Shown: positions 9,543 through 19,184 of the stretch, one piece after another
How the letters are laid out: each line of letters opens with the position of its first letter
How positions within the stretch are numbered: position 1 is the first letter of the stretch
Assembly (NCBI GenBank): GCA_022414725.1
Contig: JAJSRW010002157.1
Span: 1-64,000, forward strand
Direction: 5' to 3'
DNA from: Microglena sp. YARC
Lineage: Eukaryota > Chlorophyta > Chlorophyceae > Chlamydomonadales > Chlamydomonadaceae
Length of the DNA: 64,000 nt
Notes under the pieces: generated by a model
What the model was told of the DNA's origin: nothing
Databases searched by the model: none
Seen by the model: only the letters and a program-made list of their open reading frames with translations
Position numbers and translations under genes: made by a program

Positions 9543-9810
9543 CTGTATGTAAGGAGGTTTCTTTACTGGACGAACAAGCTCATCATACATTAACGAGTGT
9601 CGAAGCCTCATGCGGAACATTCTCACACGCACAAGCGAGAGGTCGCGGGGCCCGCAGATACTGTCTTCAGGTGATTGACACAAAAAATGATATCTCCGAC
9701 TGTACACGTACACACACAAACGGAGGAACACTGTCAGAAACTTCGGCCATTTTTAACGCCAATTTTCTAACGGCGATGTCGTAAATTTACTGTTCAGCCG
9801 ACTGTAGCGG
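9543..9810. repeat. Tc1/mariner-type end remnants
   Basis: Bases 9546-9572 resemble the 'aaggaggtttctttgctggacg' tract of family A MITEs. Bases 9736-9808 ('cgccaattttctaacgg', 'cgatgtcgtaaatt', 'ctgttcagccgactgta') are the right end of the element found complete at 20930-21152. I see no gene in this stretch. Confidence 0.65.
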
Positions 9811-9881
9811 GCGGCGACTTCTCGTCCACTCGTCATCGAATGATGTGTAAACAACCATTCATTCTTCAGTAACACAAACGA

Positions 9882-11285
9882 ATGAGTTCTTTTGACGAAA
9901 TCAATGAAGATGTATTGGAGATCATTCTATCCAATGCGATTTCGAACGAATGCCACCTCAAACAAGTGGCTCTCGTTAGCAAACAGTGGAGATGCGTCGC
10001 ACCCCGGTGTGTCACAAGGATCCACCTGAGACATTATAAAATTTTGGACTATGTCTCATGCATTTGCAGGCTCGAAGAGTTGAAAATCGGTATCAATCGG
10101 GGGAAAGACGTACCCTACAAAAAAATGTCGGAGATCGAAGACAATATTGAAGACCTATCACCGTTGTCCGGCCTCACTGCGTTGGTTCACCTAGACATTT
10201 CGCACACAGACGTGTTCGACATATCACCGCTGTCCGGACTCACTGCGTTGGTTTATCTGGATAGGTCGTACACCTCAGCGGGCGAAGACCTATCACCCTT
10301 GTCCGGCCTCACTGCGTTGGTTCACCTAGACATTTTGCACACAGACGTGTTCGACATATCACCGCTGTCCGGACTCACTGCGTTGGTTTATCTGGATATG
10401 TCATACACCTCAGCAGGCGAAGACCTATCACCTCTGTCCGGCCTCACTTCGTTGCTTAACCTGGACATGGCGTACAACGAAGTGGAAGACATATCACCTC
10501 TGTCCGGACTCACTTCGTTGACGCACCTGAACATGGAGCACACATACGTGTTTGACATATCACCACTGTCCCGCCTCAATTCGTTGATTCGCCTTAACAT
10601 CCCTTACACACGTGTGGAATACATATCACCGCTTTCCGGCCTCACCTCGTTGGTTCACCTGAACATGTCGTACACCTCCGCTGGCGAATACCTATCACCT
10701 CTGTCCGGACTCACTTCGTTGCTTCACCTGGATATGTCGTTCAACGAAGTGGAAGACATATCACCACTATCCGCCCTCACTTTGTTGACGCACCTGAACA
10801 TGGCGCACATCTACATTGCCGACCTATCACCGCTGTCCGGACTCACTTCGTTGATTCACCTGGATATGGATAACACGCTTGTGGACACCATATCACCTAT
10901 GTCCGGACTCACTTTATTGACGCACCTGAACATGTCGTACACACGTGTGGACAACATATCACCGCTGTCAGGACTCACTTCGTTGCTTCACCTCTACATT
11001 CCGAACATCGAAGACAGGATCGAAGACTTATCACCGCTGTCCGGCCTCACTGCTTTGGTTCACCTCGACATTTCGCACCTCCACATGACCGACATATCAC
11101 CGCTTTCCGGCCTCACTTCGTTGGTTCACCTGAACATGGAGGGCACCGACGTGGACGACATATCACCACTGGCAGGACTCACTTCATTGGTGCACCTGGA
11201 CATTTCGAGCACAGACGTGGACGACATATCACCGCTTTCCGGTTTCACTTCGTTGATTTATCTGAAAATGACGGAAAAACGGTAA
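9882..11285 (+). CDS. F-box-like leucine-rich repeat protein 2
   Basis: A 467-residue protein. Residues 1-60 look like an F-box-like domain (EINEDVLEIILSNAISNECH, KQVALVSKQWRCVAPRCVT). About 16 leucine-rich repeats follow (consensus DLSPLSGLTSLVHLDMSxTxV), some with a longer GEDLSPL variant. F-box plus repeats is the layout of substrate adaptors for SCF ubiquitin ligases; many giant viruses encode such proteins and are thought to redirect host ubiquitination. It is intact, unlike its paralogue 11563-17608, with which it shares the N-terminal 60 residues at high identity. It has no visible promoter of the ACTTTATTT type. Confidence 0.85.
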   Translation: MSSFDEINEDVLEIILSNAISNECHLKQVALVSKQWRCVAPRCVTRIHLRHYKILDYVSCICRLEELKIGINRGKDVPYKKMSEIEDNIEDLSPLSGLTALVHLDISHTDVFDISPLSGLTALVYLDRSYTSAGEDLSPLSGLTALVHLDILHTDVFDISPLSGLTALVYLDMSYTSAGEDLSPLSGLTSLLNLDMAYNEVEDISPLSGLTSLTHLNMEHTYVFDISPLSRLNSLIRLNIPYTRVEYISPLSGLTSLVHLNMSYTSAGEYLSPLSGLTSLLHLDMSFNEVEDISPLSALTLLTHLNMAHIYIADLSPLSGLTSLIHLDMDNTLVDTISPMSGLTLLTHLNMSYTRVDNISPLSGLTSLLHLYIPNIEDRIEDLSPLSGLTALVHLDISHLHMTDISPLSGLTSLVHLNMEGTDVDDISPLAGLTSLVHLDISSTDVDDISPLSGFTSLIYLKMTEKR

Positions 11286-11562
11286 AGTAGTCTCAAATGT
11301 CCCGTGGAGCGGGAAGATGGATTCAGTTGCAGAAACCTACATTAAAGGGCAGAAAACTGTCGAATCCATCCGTCCGTCCATTCATTACACACGATGCGGT
11401 GGCGGAATATTGTATTGATGTGTAAACACAACTATTGCAATATTGTATTGATGTGTAAACACAACTGTTGCAATATTGTTCAGTGCCAGCACACTTCACA
11501 GTATTTGATCGCAATTTATATCCAGTAGCTGAAAACAGAAAAAAAAAACGAATCAATTTAAT
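11286..11562. repeat. Intergenic region with short tandem repeat
   Basis: 'caatattgtattgatgtg' followed by 'taaacacaact' is repeated twice (about 11404-11475), with a period of about 40 bp. I see no gene in this gap. Confidence 0.5.
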
Positions 11563-12224
11563 ATGAGTTCCTTCGCCGACATCCCTCAAGATGTCCTGGA
11601 GATCATTCTCTCCAATGCGATTTCTAACGACTTCCACCTCAAACAAGTGGTTCTCGTTTGCAAACAGTGGAGATGCGTCGCACCCCGGTGTGTCACAGGG
11701 ATCCACATAAGCCATTACGAAAGTTTGGACTCAATCGCACGCCTTTGCAGGCTCCAAGAGTTGAAAATATCCCCACATATATACATCGCACCTCTTTCCG
11801 ACCTAACAACTGGTTTTACGAACCTTAACATCTCGTGTACCGACGTGAACAACCTGACACCTCTGTCAGACCTAACTTCTTTGGTGGAATTTGGAACCTT
11901 CGCGGTCGACCTGACACCTCTGTCAGACCTATCTGCGTTGACGCACTTGGACATTTCGAAAATCGAAGAGATCGAAGACCTGACACCTCTGTCCGTTCTA
12001 ACTTCGCTGGTTCACCTGGACATGAATTACACCGACGTGGTCTATATATCAGCGTTGTCCTGTCTAACTTCGTTGGTCCACCTGGACATCGATTACACCG
12101 ACGTGGTCAATATATCACCGTTGTCCTGTCTAACTTCGTTGGTTCACCTGGACATCCATCACACCGGCGTGCGCAAAATATCTTCTCTGTCCTTCCTCAA
12201 TTCGTTGGTTCATCTCAACATGTC
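11563..12224 (+). pseudogene. F-box-like LRR protein 3, 5' part (split by Copia element)
   Basis: The N-terminus (DIPQDVLEIILSNAISNDFH, KQWRCVAPRCVTGIH) is a close paralogue of the F-box-like start at 9882. Leucine-rich repeats of the LTPLSDLTSLVHLDI type follow. Coding sequence runs to a point inside a repeat (HLNM at about 12210-12221), where the LTR starts. The frame and the repeat pattern continue at 17045, so the retroelement splits a single gene. The residues shown after 12224 in this frame are translated LTR. Confidence 0.85.
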
Positions 12225-12430
12225 TATCAGCATGTATAGCGGTGCTCTCACGCGTTTTATGACTTGGTGACTACTTATGTACTCCCTTAGAACTATCGGC
12301 TCTCCTGAGCCAGCTTCCCGTGGGACTGAGTCATCTTGAGATGACTCAGTGGCAGCTTCCTGTCACCTACGTCTCCGGTCTGATCTGTACCCTGTTAGGT
12401 TCCTGTCTACCGCCTCCTTTCACCACAGGT
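12225..12430 (+). repeat. 5' LTR
   Basis: Identical by eye to 16841-17046. It contains a short palindrome (TGAGTCATCTTGAGATGACTCA). Confidence 0.9.
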
Positions 12431-13710
12431 GCCCCTTTATGGGTCTCCTGTGTCTGTAACGTTATCCTTGTCTCCGTGTATAGATTGGTGCGTCTGTTCC
12501 GCTGCTTTAATCTACTGTCCACTCTACCGGAGTGATTTCAAGCTGATAGGTTACTGGGCTCCTCATCACTACCACTGCTTTGATAATGCAACTTCCGTGA
12601 GGGCCTCCTGCCGGCCTTGTGAAACTTACCAAACTAAATGGTGTTTCATGGGCTCGTGGGATCCGCAGTGTCATTGTGAGCAATGGATGCGACCGAATCC
12701 TCCCGACGGGGGTGCAGGTTCCTCTAGATTGGCTAGACGACTGCGCGCCAGCGGCCTCTGCTGCCGGAGAGGAGGATCCTTCCGCCATCGTGGAAGTAAC
12801 CCCCCGGTCATTCCTCCATCTTCTCTTCCTTTTCCTCCCCTGCCGTCTGTCGCCTCCTCCCGTCTGTCGTAGATGACTGTGACGTGCAGACTCAAGTCGG
12901 CGACTAGCCTGGACATCGGTGGAGATACCCCGTCTTCATCTGCTCGCGTAACTGAACATAGAGCAGTTTCGCGTCCCTGACGTCGCTAACCTTTCTCCGG
13001 TGTTTGAGGCTCTGCCTGCATACCGGAGTTTGCCAAGCCGACCAAGCTCCCTGCTGATGTCTACGTCGTCTGTGCCCCCCTTTGCTCTGCCCAGCCGACT
13101 GTTGGCTACTGGCATGAGCTTGCGCTCTAGTGGCTCTGTGCTACCTTCTGGAGAATTTTTTCAATCAAGCTGGCGGATCGCCGGCACTGCCGTAGGGTTC
13201 GCCAGAGGAGGACGACCTACGCCTGGAGATTCTGGAGGTGGTAGGAAGCAGGGGGGTATGGTCAGCACCACTCGGGTGCTGCTCCCTCTACCCCCCAACC
13301 GGGTGAGTCGAGCGATAGAGCGGGATATTAGGACCTTTACATGCCTCGGCTCTGCTCTTCGCATCCTAGCGATAAATTTTCGAATTCTGCCCTTGCGATT
13401 TGTGATTTTCTGCCATTGGTGCGATCTTCTGCACCAGGTGCGACTTGCTGCACTTTCATCCTCGTCTCCTTTTTCCCATACCTCAAATCTCGCCTTCGCC
13501 TTAACGCTTCCCCACCTTCTGTGATCCCAGGTCTCGCAGCGCCTGACTTCGCCCATGCTACAGGCCGAAGTGGACGCCGTCCTGGCCCTAGACCAGCGGC
13601 CGTGGAGGATCTTTGGCATGATATCTTGGTGGATATTTTTCTCTCTTAGGCTCCTTGTGACCCCTGGGTGCGTTCCGTGGTTCGACACAGGTTGCTAACT
13701 TTGTTTTCCT
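12431..13710 (+). other. Copia internal region with decayed gag
   Basis: This should hold gag and protease, but frames are broken by stops and none shows a CCHC knuckle or a protease DSGA motif that I can find. Pyrimidine-rich tracts are frequent. I take it as a degraded or deleted 5' internal region. Confidence 0.5.
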
Positions 13711-13740
13711 GTGCCCCTGGTTCCCCCCTTAGGTGTATGC

Positions 13741-14135
13741 CTTAGCTACGTGAGTTTGGGTTTCAAGTGTTTGAGTTCTGATAGGGCTAAGGATTTTTTA
13801 GTTAAGTGGTATAGAGGCGTGGTTAGAATCGGTTGGGCTGTGCATGCATTATTGATGGTATACATTGCTCAGCAGAGTGCGAGTGTGTTATCTACGTAAC
13901 CGGCTGCCCGATCAGGGTGACAAGACTCTATACGAGTTGTTCTTTGGGGTTCTACCTGATGTATCGTTATTGCGCGTGTTCGGGTGCCCATGCTATGTTA
14001 CCTTAGTGAATGGGAAGAAGCGCAATAAGCTTGACGAAAGGGCGTTATCTGGTAGACTGGTTGGGTATTCTCTGGTGAGTAAGGGTTATTTTTGTTTGGG
14101 TTCCGAAGTTGCGCCAGGTGGTAGAGAGTCGTGAT
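13741..14135 (+). pseudogene. Copia integrase, partial and frameshifted
   Basis: The first frame (to 13899) contains LSSDRAKDFLVKWYRGVVRI, fitting the region around the second catalytic Asp of the integrase core. The next frame (13865-14134) contains NRLPDQGDKTLYELFFG, LLRVFGCPCYVTL and KLDERALSGRLVGY, the conserved C-terminal stretch of Copia integrases. The upstream HHCC zinc domain and first Asp are not visible. A further shift near 14110 leads into ESRDVLFYE at the start of the pol frame. Integration would therefore need an intact helper element. Confidence 0.8.
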
Positions 14136-16451
14136 GTGCTCTTCTATGAACAGTTTAGCTATAACTGTATCCCTGGGCTCTTTCCCTATGATGGATCTCA
14201 GTATTTTTCTCGCACCCCTGCCGCTATCATCGGTAAAGGGCTTGATACTACTGACAATGTCCTGGGCCCTTTACCAACCCCGATTGTTGACCGCTTTACT
14301 GGTCATGGGATGACGATGCGTCCCAGGCCAGGTAATGATGGTGCTGTATCGCGTGCGGCGGCATTGGGCCAGGGGGAGTCTGATGTTCCTTCAAGCTCTA
14401 ATTTATTCGAATCTCAGGGGGTCGCCGGGCCTTCCTCTGCGCCACGTTTCGTCGGTGAAGTCGTAGGATTAGGACAGCCTCGGGTCATAGTGGAACCTAG
14501 TACAGGTCCACTGCCCACTAGTCGCCACCCCCCGTCCACCTATTCGGATAGCTCGCGGGAGTTGTTGATCACTTCACCCCCTGCTATACCTGGTGGTTTA
14601 TACCGGACCAGGCATTGCGACGATGTGGCCGTCACAGACGATGTGAGTGATGACCTCGAACACTGGTCCGGGTCAGATACTGCGTATGGCTGGGGTGTTC
14701 CAGTGTACCCAGGCTTCGACGATTTAGAGGCAAAGGAGGCCGGCCTTGTTCAACCACGCATGAGTGCTGCGCTGGGGGCTTTATTACCGGTTACTGCTGA
14801 TACTGCTGATATCCCCGCTGCCCATGTACAAGTACACTGCTTGTACGTGGGGGCTTTTATTTCTACCTCTACTGAACTCTCTTATAAAGCTGCAATGTTA
14901 CCTACCAACCCTGACAGAGATCTCTGGCTGCAGGCTATGAAGGATGAGATGGCCTCCCTCCATGCTCATGGCACTTGGGTCCTCACTCCACAGCCTCCTA
15001 GGCAGAGGATTCTATCTGGCAGTTGGTTATTTGTCAAGAAACATGGGGCTGATGGTTCTTTGCGTTTTAAAGCTCGTTTTGTAGTTCGTGGTTTTCTGCA
15101 ACGTCCTGGGCTGGACTACCATGATGTATATGCCCCCGTCTCCTCTAAAGCAGGTCTTCGTGTGCTCCTTGCTGCCATCACTCATAGAAAAATGTTTGTG
15201 AGGCAGCTGGACATCAAGACTGCATTCTTGAATGCCAAGCTGGAACCTGGTCTGGACCTGTTCTGTTACCAGCCTGAGGGCTTTCATGAACTTGGTCCTG
15301 ACAATGTTCCCCTTGTGTGCAAGCTGATTAAATCTCTTTATTGTTTGAAGCAGGCACCCAGGGCTTGGAGCAAAGATGTAAAGCAGATTTTGGTTGCCCA
15401 CGGTTTTACCATGTGCAAAGCTGAACCTGCTCTGTATTTCAGGAGGGATTCTACTGGTGGGTGGAGCTATGTCCTGACCTATGTGGATGACTTTATCTGT
15501 GCTTTTAGTGAGCTGCATAGGTATGCCTTGCTGATCAAGGCTATGGAAGCAGCTGGGTGGGAAGTCAAGGAAATGGGTGTACCTGTCCAGTTCCTTTCAT
15601 TGGACATGACTTGTACACTTGATTCTGACGGCAGGTGTGTTAAGATCGACCTCTCCCAGCACTCCTACATTGTTGAGCTGGTGGAGCAGTTTGGTCTCAC
15701 TGCTGCTACCAAGCCCAAGTTTTCAGTTCCCATGGCCAAGTGCACTGTCACTGATCCTCCTGGAGAACCTCTGGCCTCTAATAGCCAGTACCTCTCTCTT
15801 GTGGGGGCTTTGCTGTACCTGGCTACCTGCACAAGGCCTGATATTTCTTTTGCTGTGAGCTACCTGTCCAGGTTTTCTGCTCAACCCACTGCCCCACTGT
15901 GGGCTGCAGCCAAGCGCTTGCTTTTGTATTTGAGAGAACATTCCCATCTGGGCCTCACTTACACTCACAGCCCTGGTTTCTCTTTTACTGTCTTTAGTGA
16001 CTCATCCTTTGCTGATGATGGGTCTGACAGGAGATCTCAGACTGGCTATGCTGTGCTTGCTGGAGGCTGCCTTGTGAACTGGATGAGCAAAAGGCAACCC
16101 ACTGTTGCTGTTAGCTCCAGTGAGGCTGAGTATCAGGCCCTGTCTCAGACTGCCAGGGAGGTGCAATGGTTGAAAAAGTTGAGAATTGATCTAGGGCTGC
16201 CTTGTGACCTGGTCACCATTCAGGGTGACAACTTGGGGTCCTTGAGCTGGGCCAATGACTGTCAGCTGCTCCCTCGCAACAAGCACATTGATGTCATCCA
16301 TCACTATATCCAGGAGCTAGTGGAGGATGGCCAGGTGGATGTTGCCTATGTTAACACTAAGGACAACTGTGCTGACCCCTTCACCAAGCCCCTTGATCCT
16401 ATGGTGTTCTGGCGTTTCATTCGCATGTTTGGAATGACTGCTTCTCCTTAA
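14109..16451 (+). CDS. Copia reverse transcriptase / RNase H polyprotein part
   Basis: A 780-residue open frame. It starts with the integrase tail (ESRDVLFYE), then a low-complexity linker of about 250 residues. The reverse transcriptase domain follows (about 275-540): WLQAMKDEMASLHAHGTW, RQLDIKTAFLNAKL, SLYCLKQAPRAW and the catalytic YVDDF (about 459). RNase H is at about 610-770 with VFSDSSFADD, SSSEAEYQALSQTA, GDNLGSLSWAND and NKHIDVIHHYIQ. All catalytic carboxylates I expect are present. The ORF probably represents the 3' end of a gag-pol polyprotein. Its intact state alongside broken viral genes argues that it arrived late. Confidence 0.93.
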   Translation: MRQVVESRDVLFYEQFSYNCIPGLFPYDGSQYFSRTPAAIIGKGLDTTDNVLGPLPTPIVDRFTGHGMTMRPRPGNDGAVSRAAALGQGESDVPSSSNLFESQGVAGPSSAPRFVGEVVGLGQPRVIVEPSTGPLPTSRHPPSTYSDSSRELLITSPPAIPGGLYRTRHCDDVAVTDDVSDDLEHWSGSDTAYGWGVPVYPGFDDLEAKEAGLVQPRMSAALGALLPVTADTADIPAAHVQVHCLYVGAFISTSTELSYKAAMLPTNPDRDLWLQAMKDEMASLHAHGTWVLTPQPPRQRILSGSWLFVKKHGADGSLRFKARFVVRGFLQRPGLDYHDVYAPVSSKAGLRVLLAAITHRKMFVRQLDIKTAFLNAKLEPGLDLFCYQPEGFHELGPDNVPLVCKLIKSLYCLKQAPRAWSKDVKQILVAHGFTMCKAEPALYFRRDSTGGWSYVLTYVDDFICAFSELHRYALLIKAMEAAGWEVKEMGVPVQFLSLDMTCTLDSDGRCVKIDLSQHSYIVELVEQFGLTAATKPKFSVPMAKCTVTDPPGEPLASNSQYLSLVGALLYLATCTRPDISFAVSYLSRFSAQPTAPLWAAAKRLLLYLREHSHLGLTYTHSPGFSFTVFSDSSFADDGSDRRSQTGYAVLAGGCLVNWMSKRQPTVAVSSSEAEYQALSQTAREVQWLKKLRIDLGLPCDLVTIQGDNLGSLSWANDCQLLPRNKHIDVIHHYIQELVEDGQVDVAYVNTKDNCADPFTKPLDPMVFWRFIRMFGMTASP

Positions 16452-16840
16452 ACCAATTTTTTTGGTTACATGTATTCTAGAATTTTGGTCACATGTATTC
16501 TGGAATTTTTGGTTACATTTTAGGGTTTCTTTGGTTACATTTAGAGTTTCTTTAAGTTATCATTGATTGGCATTAGGTTCCTATTCCCGGATCGGGTTTT
16601 CTATACCGTTGTTACCCGACTTTGATATTTAGTTGTCCTCTTATATCCACTTGGCAAATTTTGGTTCTTTGCCTTGCTTCATACCTTCCCTTACACCCTT
16701 CGGGTTTCATTTGAAGTTTCTCTCGATTTTTTTTCCGGAGTTCTTTGATTTTTTTTTTTTAATTTGTTACATATAGTTCTATGTCACCAGTGCCATAGGT
16801 GGAGTAGTACTATTGTATGTCACCTGTGTCATAGGTGGAG
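16452..16840 (+). other. Copia 3' untranslated region
   Basis: Non-coding, T-rich, with a threefold repeat of 'ttggttacat' (16465-16545) and a duplicated 'cataggtggagta' before the 3' LTR. The second copy serves as the polypurine tract. Confidence 0.7.
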
Positions 16841-17046
16841 TATCAGCATGTATAGCGGTGCTCTCACGCGTTTTATGACTTGGTGACTACTTATGTACTC
16901 CCTTAGAACTATCGGCTCTCCTGAGCCAGCTTCCCGTGGGACTGAGTCATCTTGAGATGACTCAGTGGCAGCTTCCTGTCACCTACGTCTCCGGTCTGAT
17001 CTGTACCCTGTTAGGTTCCTGTCTACCGCCTCCTTTCACCACAGGT
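16841..17046 (+). repeat. 3' LTR
   Basis: Identical by eye to 12225-12430. The last two bases (gt) could instead belong to the interrupted LRR gene, since including them restores its frame. Confidence 0.9.
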
Positions 17047-17608
17047 ACACCTTAGCGGTCAACCTGACACCTTTGTCAGACCTATCTGCGTTGACGCACT
17101 TGGACATTTCGGAAATCGAAGATCTCGACGACCTGACACCTCTGTCCGGTCTAACTTCGTTGGTTCACTTGGACATATCGAGCACCGACGTGGACGATAT
17201 ATCACCGTTGTCCTGTCTAACTTCGTTGATTCACCTGGACATGTCGAGCACATACTTTGCCTACCTATCACCTCTGTCCGGCCTCACTTCGTTGGTTCAC
17301 CTTAAACTATCGCACAACTCATTGAACAACGACATATCACCGCTGTCCGGCCTCACTTCGTTGGTTCACCTCGACATTTCTAACATCGATTATAAGCTCG
17401 AAGACATATCACCGCTGTCCCGCCTCACTTCGTTGACGCACCTGGAGATATTGCACACCTCCGTGGAAGACATATCACCGCTGTCCCGCCTCACTTCGTT
17501 GACGCACCTGAACATATCGTCCACATACGTGGACAACCTGACACCTCTGTCAGACCTAACTGCTTTGACGCACTTGGACAGCACATCAAAGAGATCGATA
17601 AAACCATG
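17045..17608 (+). pseudogene. F-box-like LRR protein 3, 3' part (split by Copia element)
   Basis: Coding resumes in frame with the 5' part at 12224 (VNLTPLSDLSALTHLDI) and continues with about eight repeats of the DISPLSGLTSLVHLDIS type to the stop at 17606-17608 (KRSIKP). Alone it has no start. Removing the retroelement between 12224 and 17045 would leave one open frame of about 408 codons, an internal check on the insertion site. Confidence 0.85.
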
Positions 17609-17621
17609 ATATTCTCGTTAA

Positions 17622-17700
17622 CATCCTGCAATTATTGGTGTTCCACTGCCCCGTGGGTTGCTACGAGGCGGTTTCATTTTAGTATTCCGTCGACTGTAAA
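17622..17700 (-). repeat. Family A MITE fragment
   Basis: Matches one end of the MITE at 21749-22177 in inverse orientation: 'tgttccactgccccgtggg' and the end 'tttagtattccgtcgactg'. Confidence 0.7.
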
Positions 17701-17919
17701 TGCAGACATTAACATCCACAATTGCTTTACAATGTACCCAATCCGCCCCGGAATTCTTGAGAGGCCAAAGAAATATTGCAAACTGGAAGTTGTGGTAGGA
17801 CGCAAAATTGATTACAAGCTGACAGGTTCTTTACAGAACGCAGTGTCGATCGAAGTGTAGAATATAAACACATACAAGAGGACTTCGGGAGGATTATTAC
17901 GTAACATAATTCCCTTGTC

Positions 17920-19175
17920 CGAGTGTATTACATTACATTACATTACATGTTAAAGTCTACTTGACACCGCGAGGGTGTATGAGACTCTGTGCTTTAAACA
18001 AAAAGAAAAAGCACCCACAAAGCAAAAAAACCCATTACATCAGGGGTGTGTCGAGGACAAACAAACCAAACTCCCAACCACCGTTTTGGTGGCGTAGGTA
18101 TTAAACCCCTTAGAGCAGGACCCAGATCTCAACCACTTACAGTGGCGGAGGTAAGAAGCTAACAAATGAGAAGTCTCAAGAAGAAAAAAAGGGATAATAA
18201 ATTACGGTGCCACTAAGCAGTCCAGGGCTTCCTGTCTTGCTCTTCTACAAGTAGAAAGATAGTCGGCTAGGTTGCTCCAAAAAGACTTAGTGCCATTTCC
18301 ATTCATAAAGGTTCTGAATGTGGAATCGCAGAATTCCACATTCCATACGGTTAAGTCGGTATCCTCATGGACATGCCTATAAATATCTGTAAACAGATTC
18401 TGGTAGCGGAGGCGAATATCATTATAAAAAGGGCACTCAAACATATGCATTTCATCCTCAGGTTTTTGGAACCCACACATTTGACAGTGTCTCATTGAGC
18501 GAGGGATGTGTGCTCTATCCACCACCCTCATTCTTTCTGTGTTCAGCCAATGGGAACCCATTCTAAACTGTGCTATAGAACGAATCTGATCCTGCTTATG
18601 TAAGGCGGATGTAAAGGGAATCAAGCCATTCTCATCATTGCTGTTGGCTGCGAACCATTTTTGGTATCGGAGGCGTTTAAAGCCAACCCTTCTCTCATCA
18701 GGGATGTCTCTAACTGCATTGGTGTCACTTGGGTACTTAAACCTCCATGACTCAAAAACTTCAGACATAATACCTTCGACATCGACAGCCTCCAAAATGT
18801 TGATGTTTTTACTGGATCCTAGCTTGTGGAGAGCACAACGCAAGTCATGAACCCAGCCAGTGTTGGAGTCAAAAGATTCCTCAAGAGCCATTCTAATGAG
18901 ATCCTCAGGTTCTTTATGTATGGTCTTGTTCCAGAAGCGCAAAGCTTGTTTAAGCCAAGCAAAACACAACGGGGTTCTACCCAGCTCTTCCATGATAATA
19001 TTAGATGTAGTAGATTGGCAAACACCCAACATTTGTTTAAGTATACCTCTATGCCATTTCTCACAAGCATGGTCATTTGAGATAAGTGTGTTGTTCAGAA
19101 TAGAAGGAGCCCACACCTCACAGCCAAAATTCAGGATAGGTTGTACAAGAGAATCAAACATAACATATAACAACG
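17920..19175 (-). mobile_element. 5'-truncated non-LTR retrotransposon (LINE)
   Basis: Contains the C-terminal coding part of a LINE ORF2 on the minus strand and, beyond its stop, a short (TGTAA)n tail at about 17932-17950, as expected at a LINE 3' end. 5' truncation near 19175 is typical of incomplete target-primed reverse transcription. Non-coding 3' UTR lies at about 17950-18201. I did not find a convincing target duplication. Confidence 0.8.
18202..19173 (-). pseudogene. LINE ORF2 C-terminal fragment
   Basis: A 323-residue frame open to the truncation point. It begins in the thumb/linker after the reverse transcriptase (SLVQPILNFGCEVWAPSI, the usual post-RT 'ygsE.W' block), continues through EELGRTPLCFAWLKQALRFW, and ends with a zinc-knuckle-like CQMCGFQKPEDEMHMFECP (CxxC...H...C), the typical end of L1-clade ORF2 proteins. 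The polymerase palm with its catalytic Asp residues is missing, so the fragment is inactive. Such elements move only in nuclear genomes, a point for a eukaryotic chromosome. Confidence 0.85.
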
Positions 19176-19184
19176 ATACGTAGA

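Larger units (their letters stand above)
12225..17046 (+). mobile_element. Ty1/Copia LTR retrotransposon, recent insertion
   Basis: Two 206-bp direct repeats (12225-12430 and 16841-17046) appear identical base for base and bracket a Copia-type pol gene. Identical LTRs mean a very recent insertion or a recent gene conversion. A purine-rich tract (ATAGGTGGAG) directly precedes the 3' LTR. The gag region (12431-13700) has no long open frame, the integrase is incomplete and frameshifted, but reverse transcriptase and RNase H are intact. The LTRs do not begin with TG and end with CA in the usual way, and I find no target duplication. The element lies inside a leucine-rich repeat gene, whose frame resumes at 17045. 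Confidence 0.9.

Noticed and set aside
12507..13688. Genes in the Copia internal region (several frames of 80-175 codons on both strands)
   Set aside because: They have no recognisable motifs, overlap one another and lie where gag should be; treated as chance frames in a decayed region.
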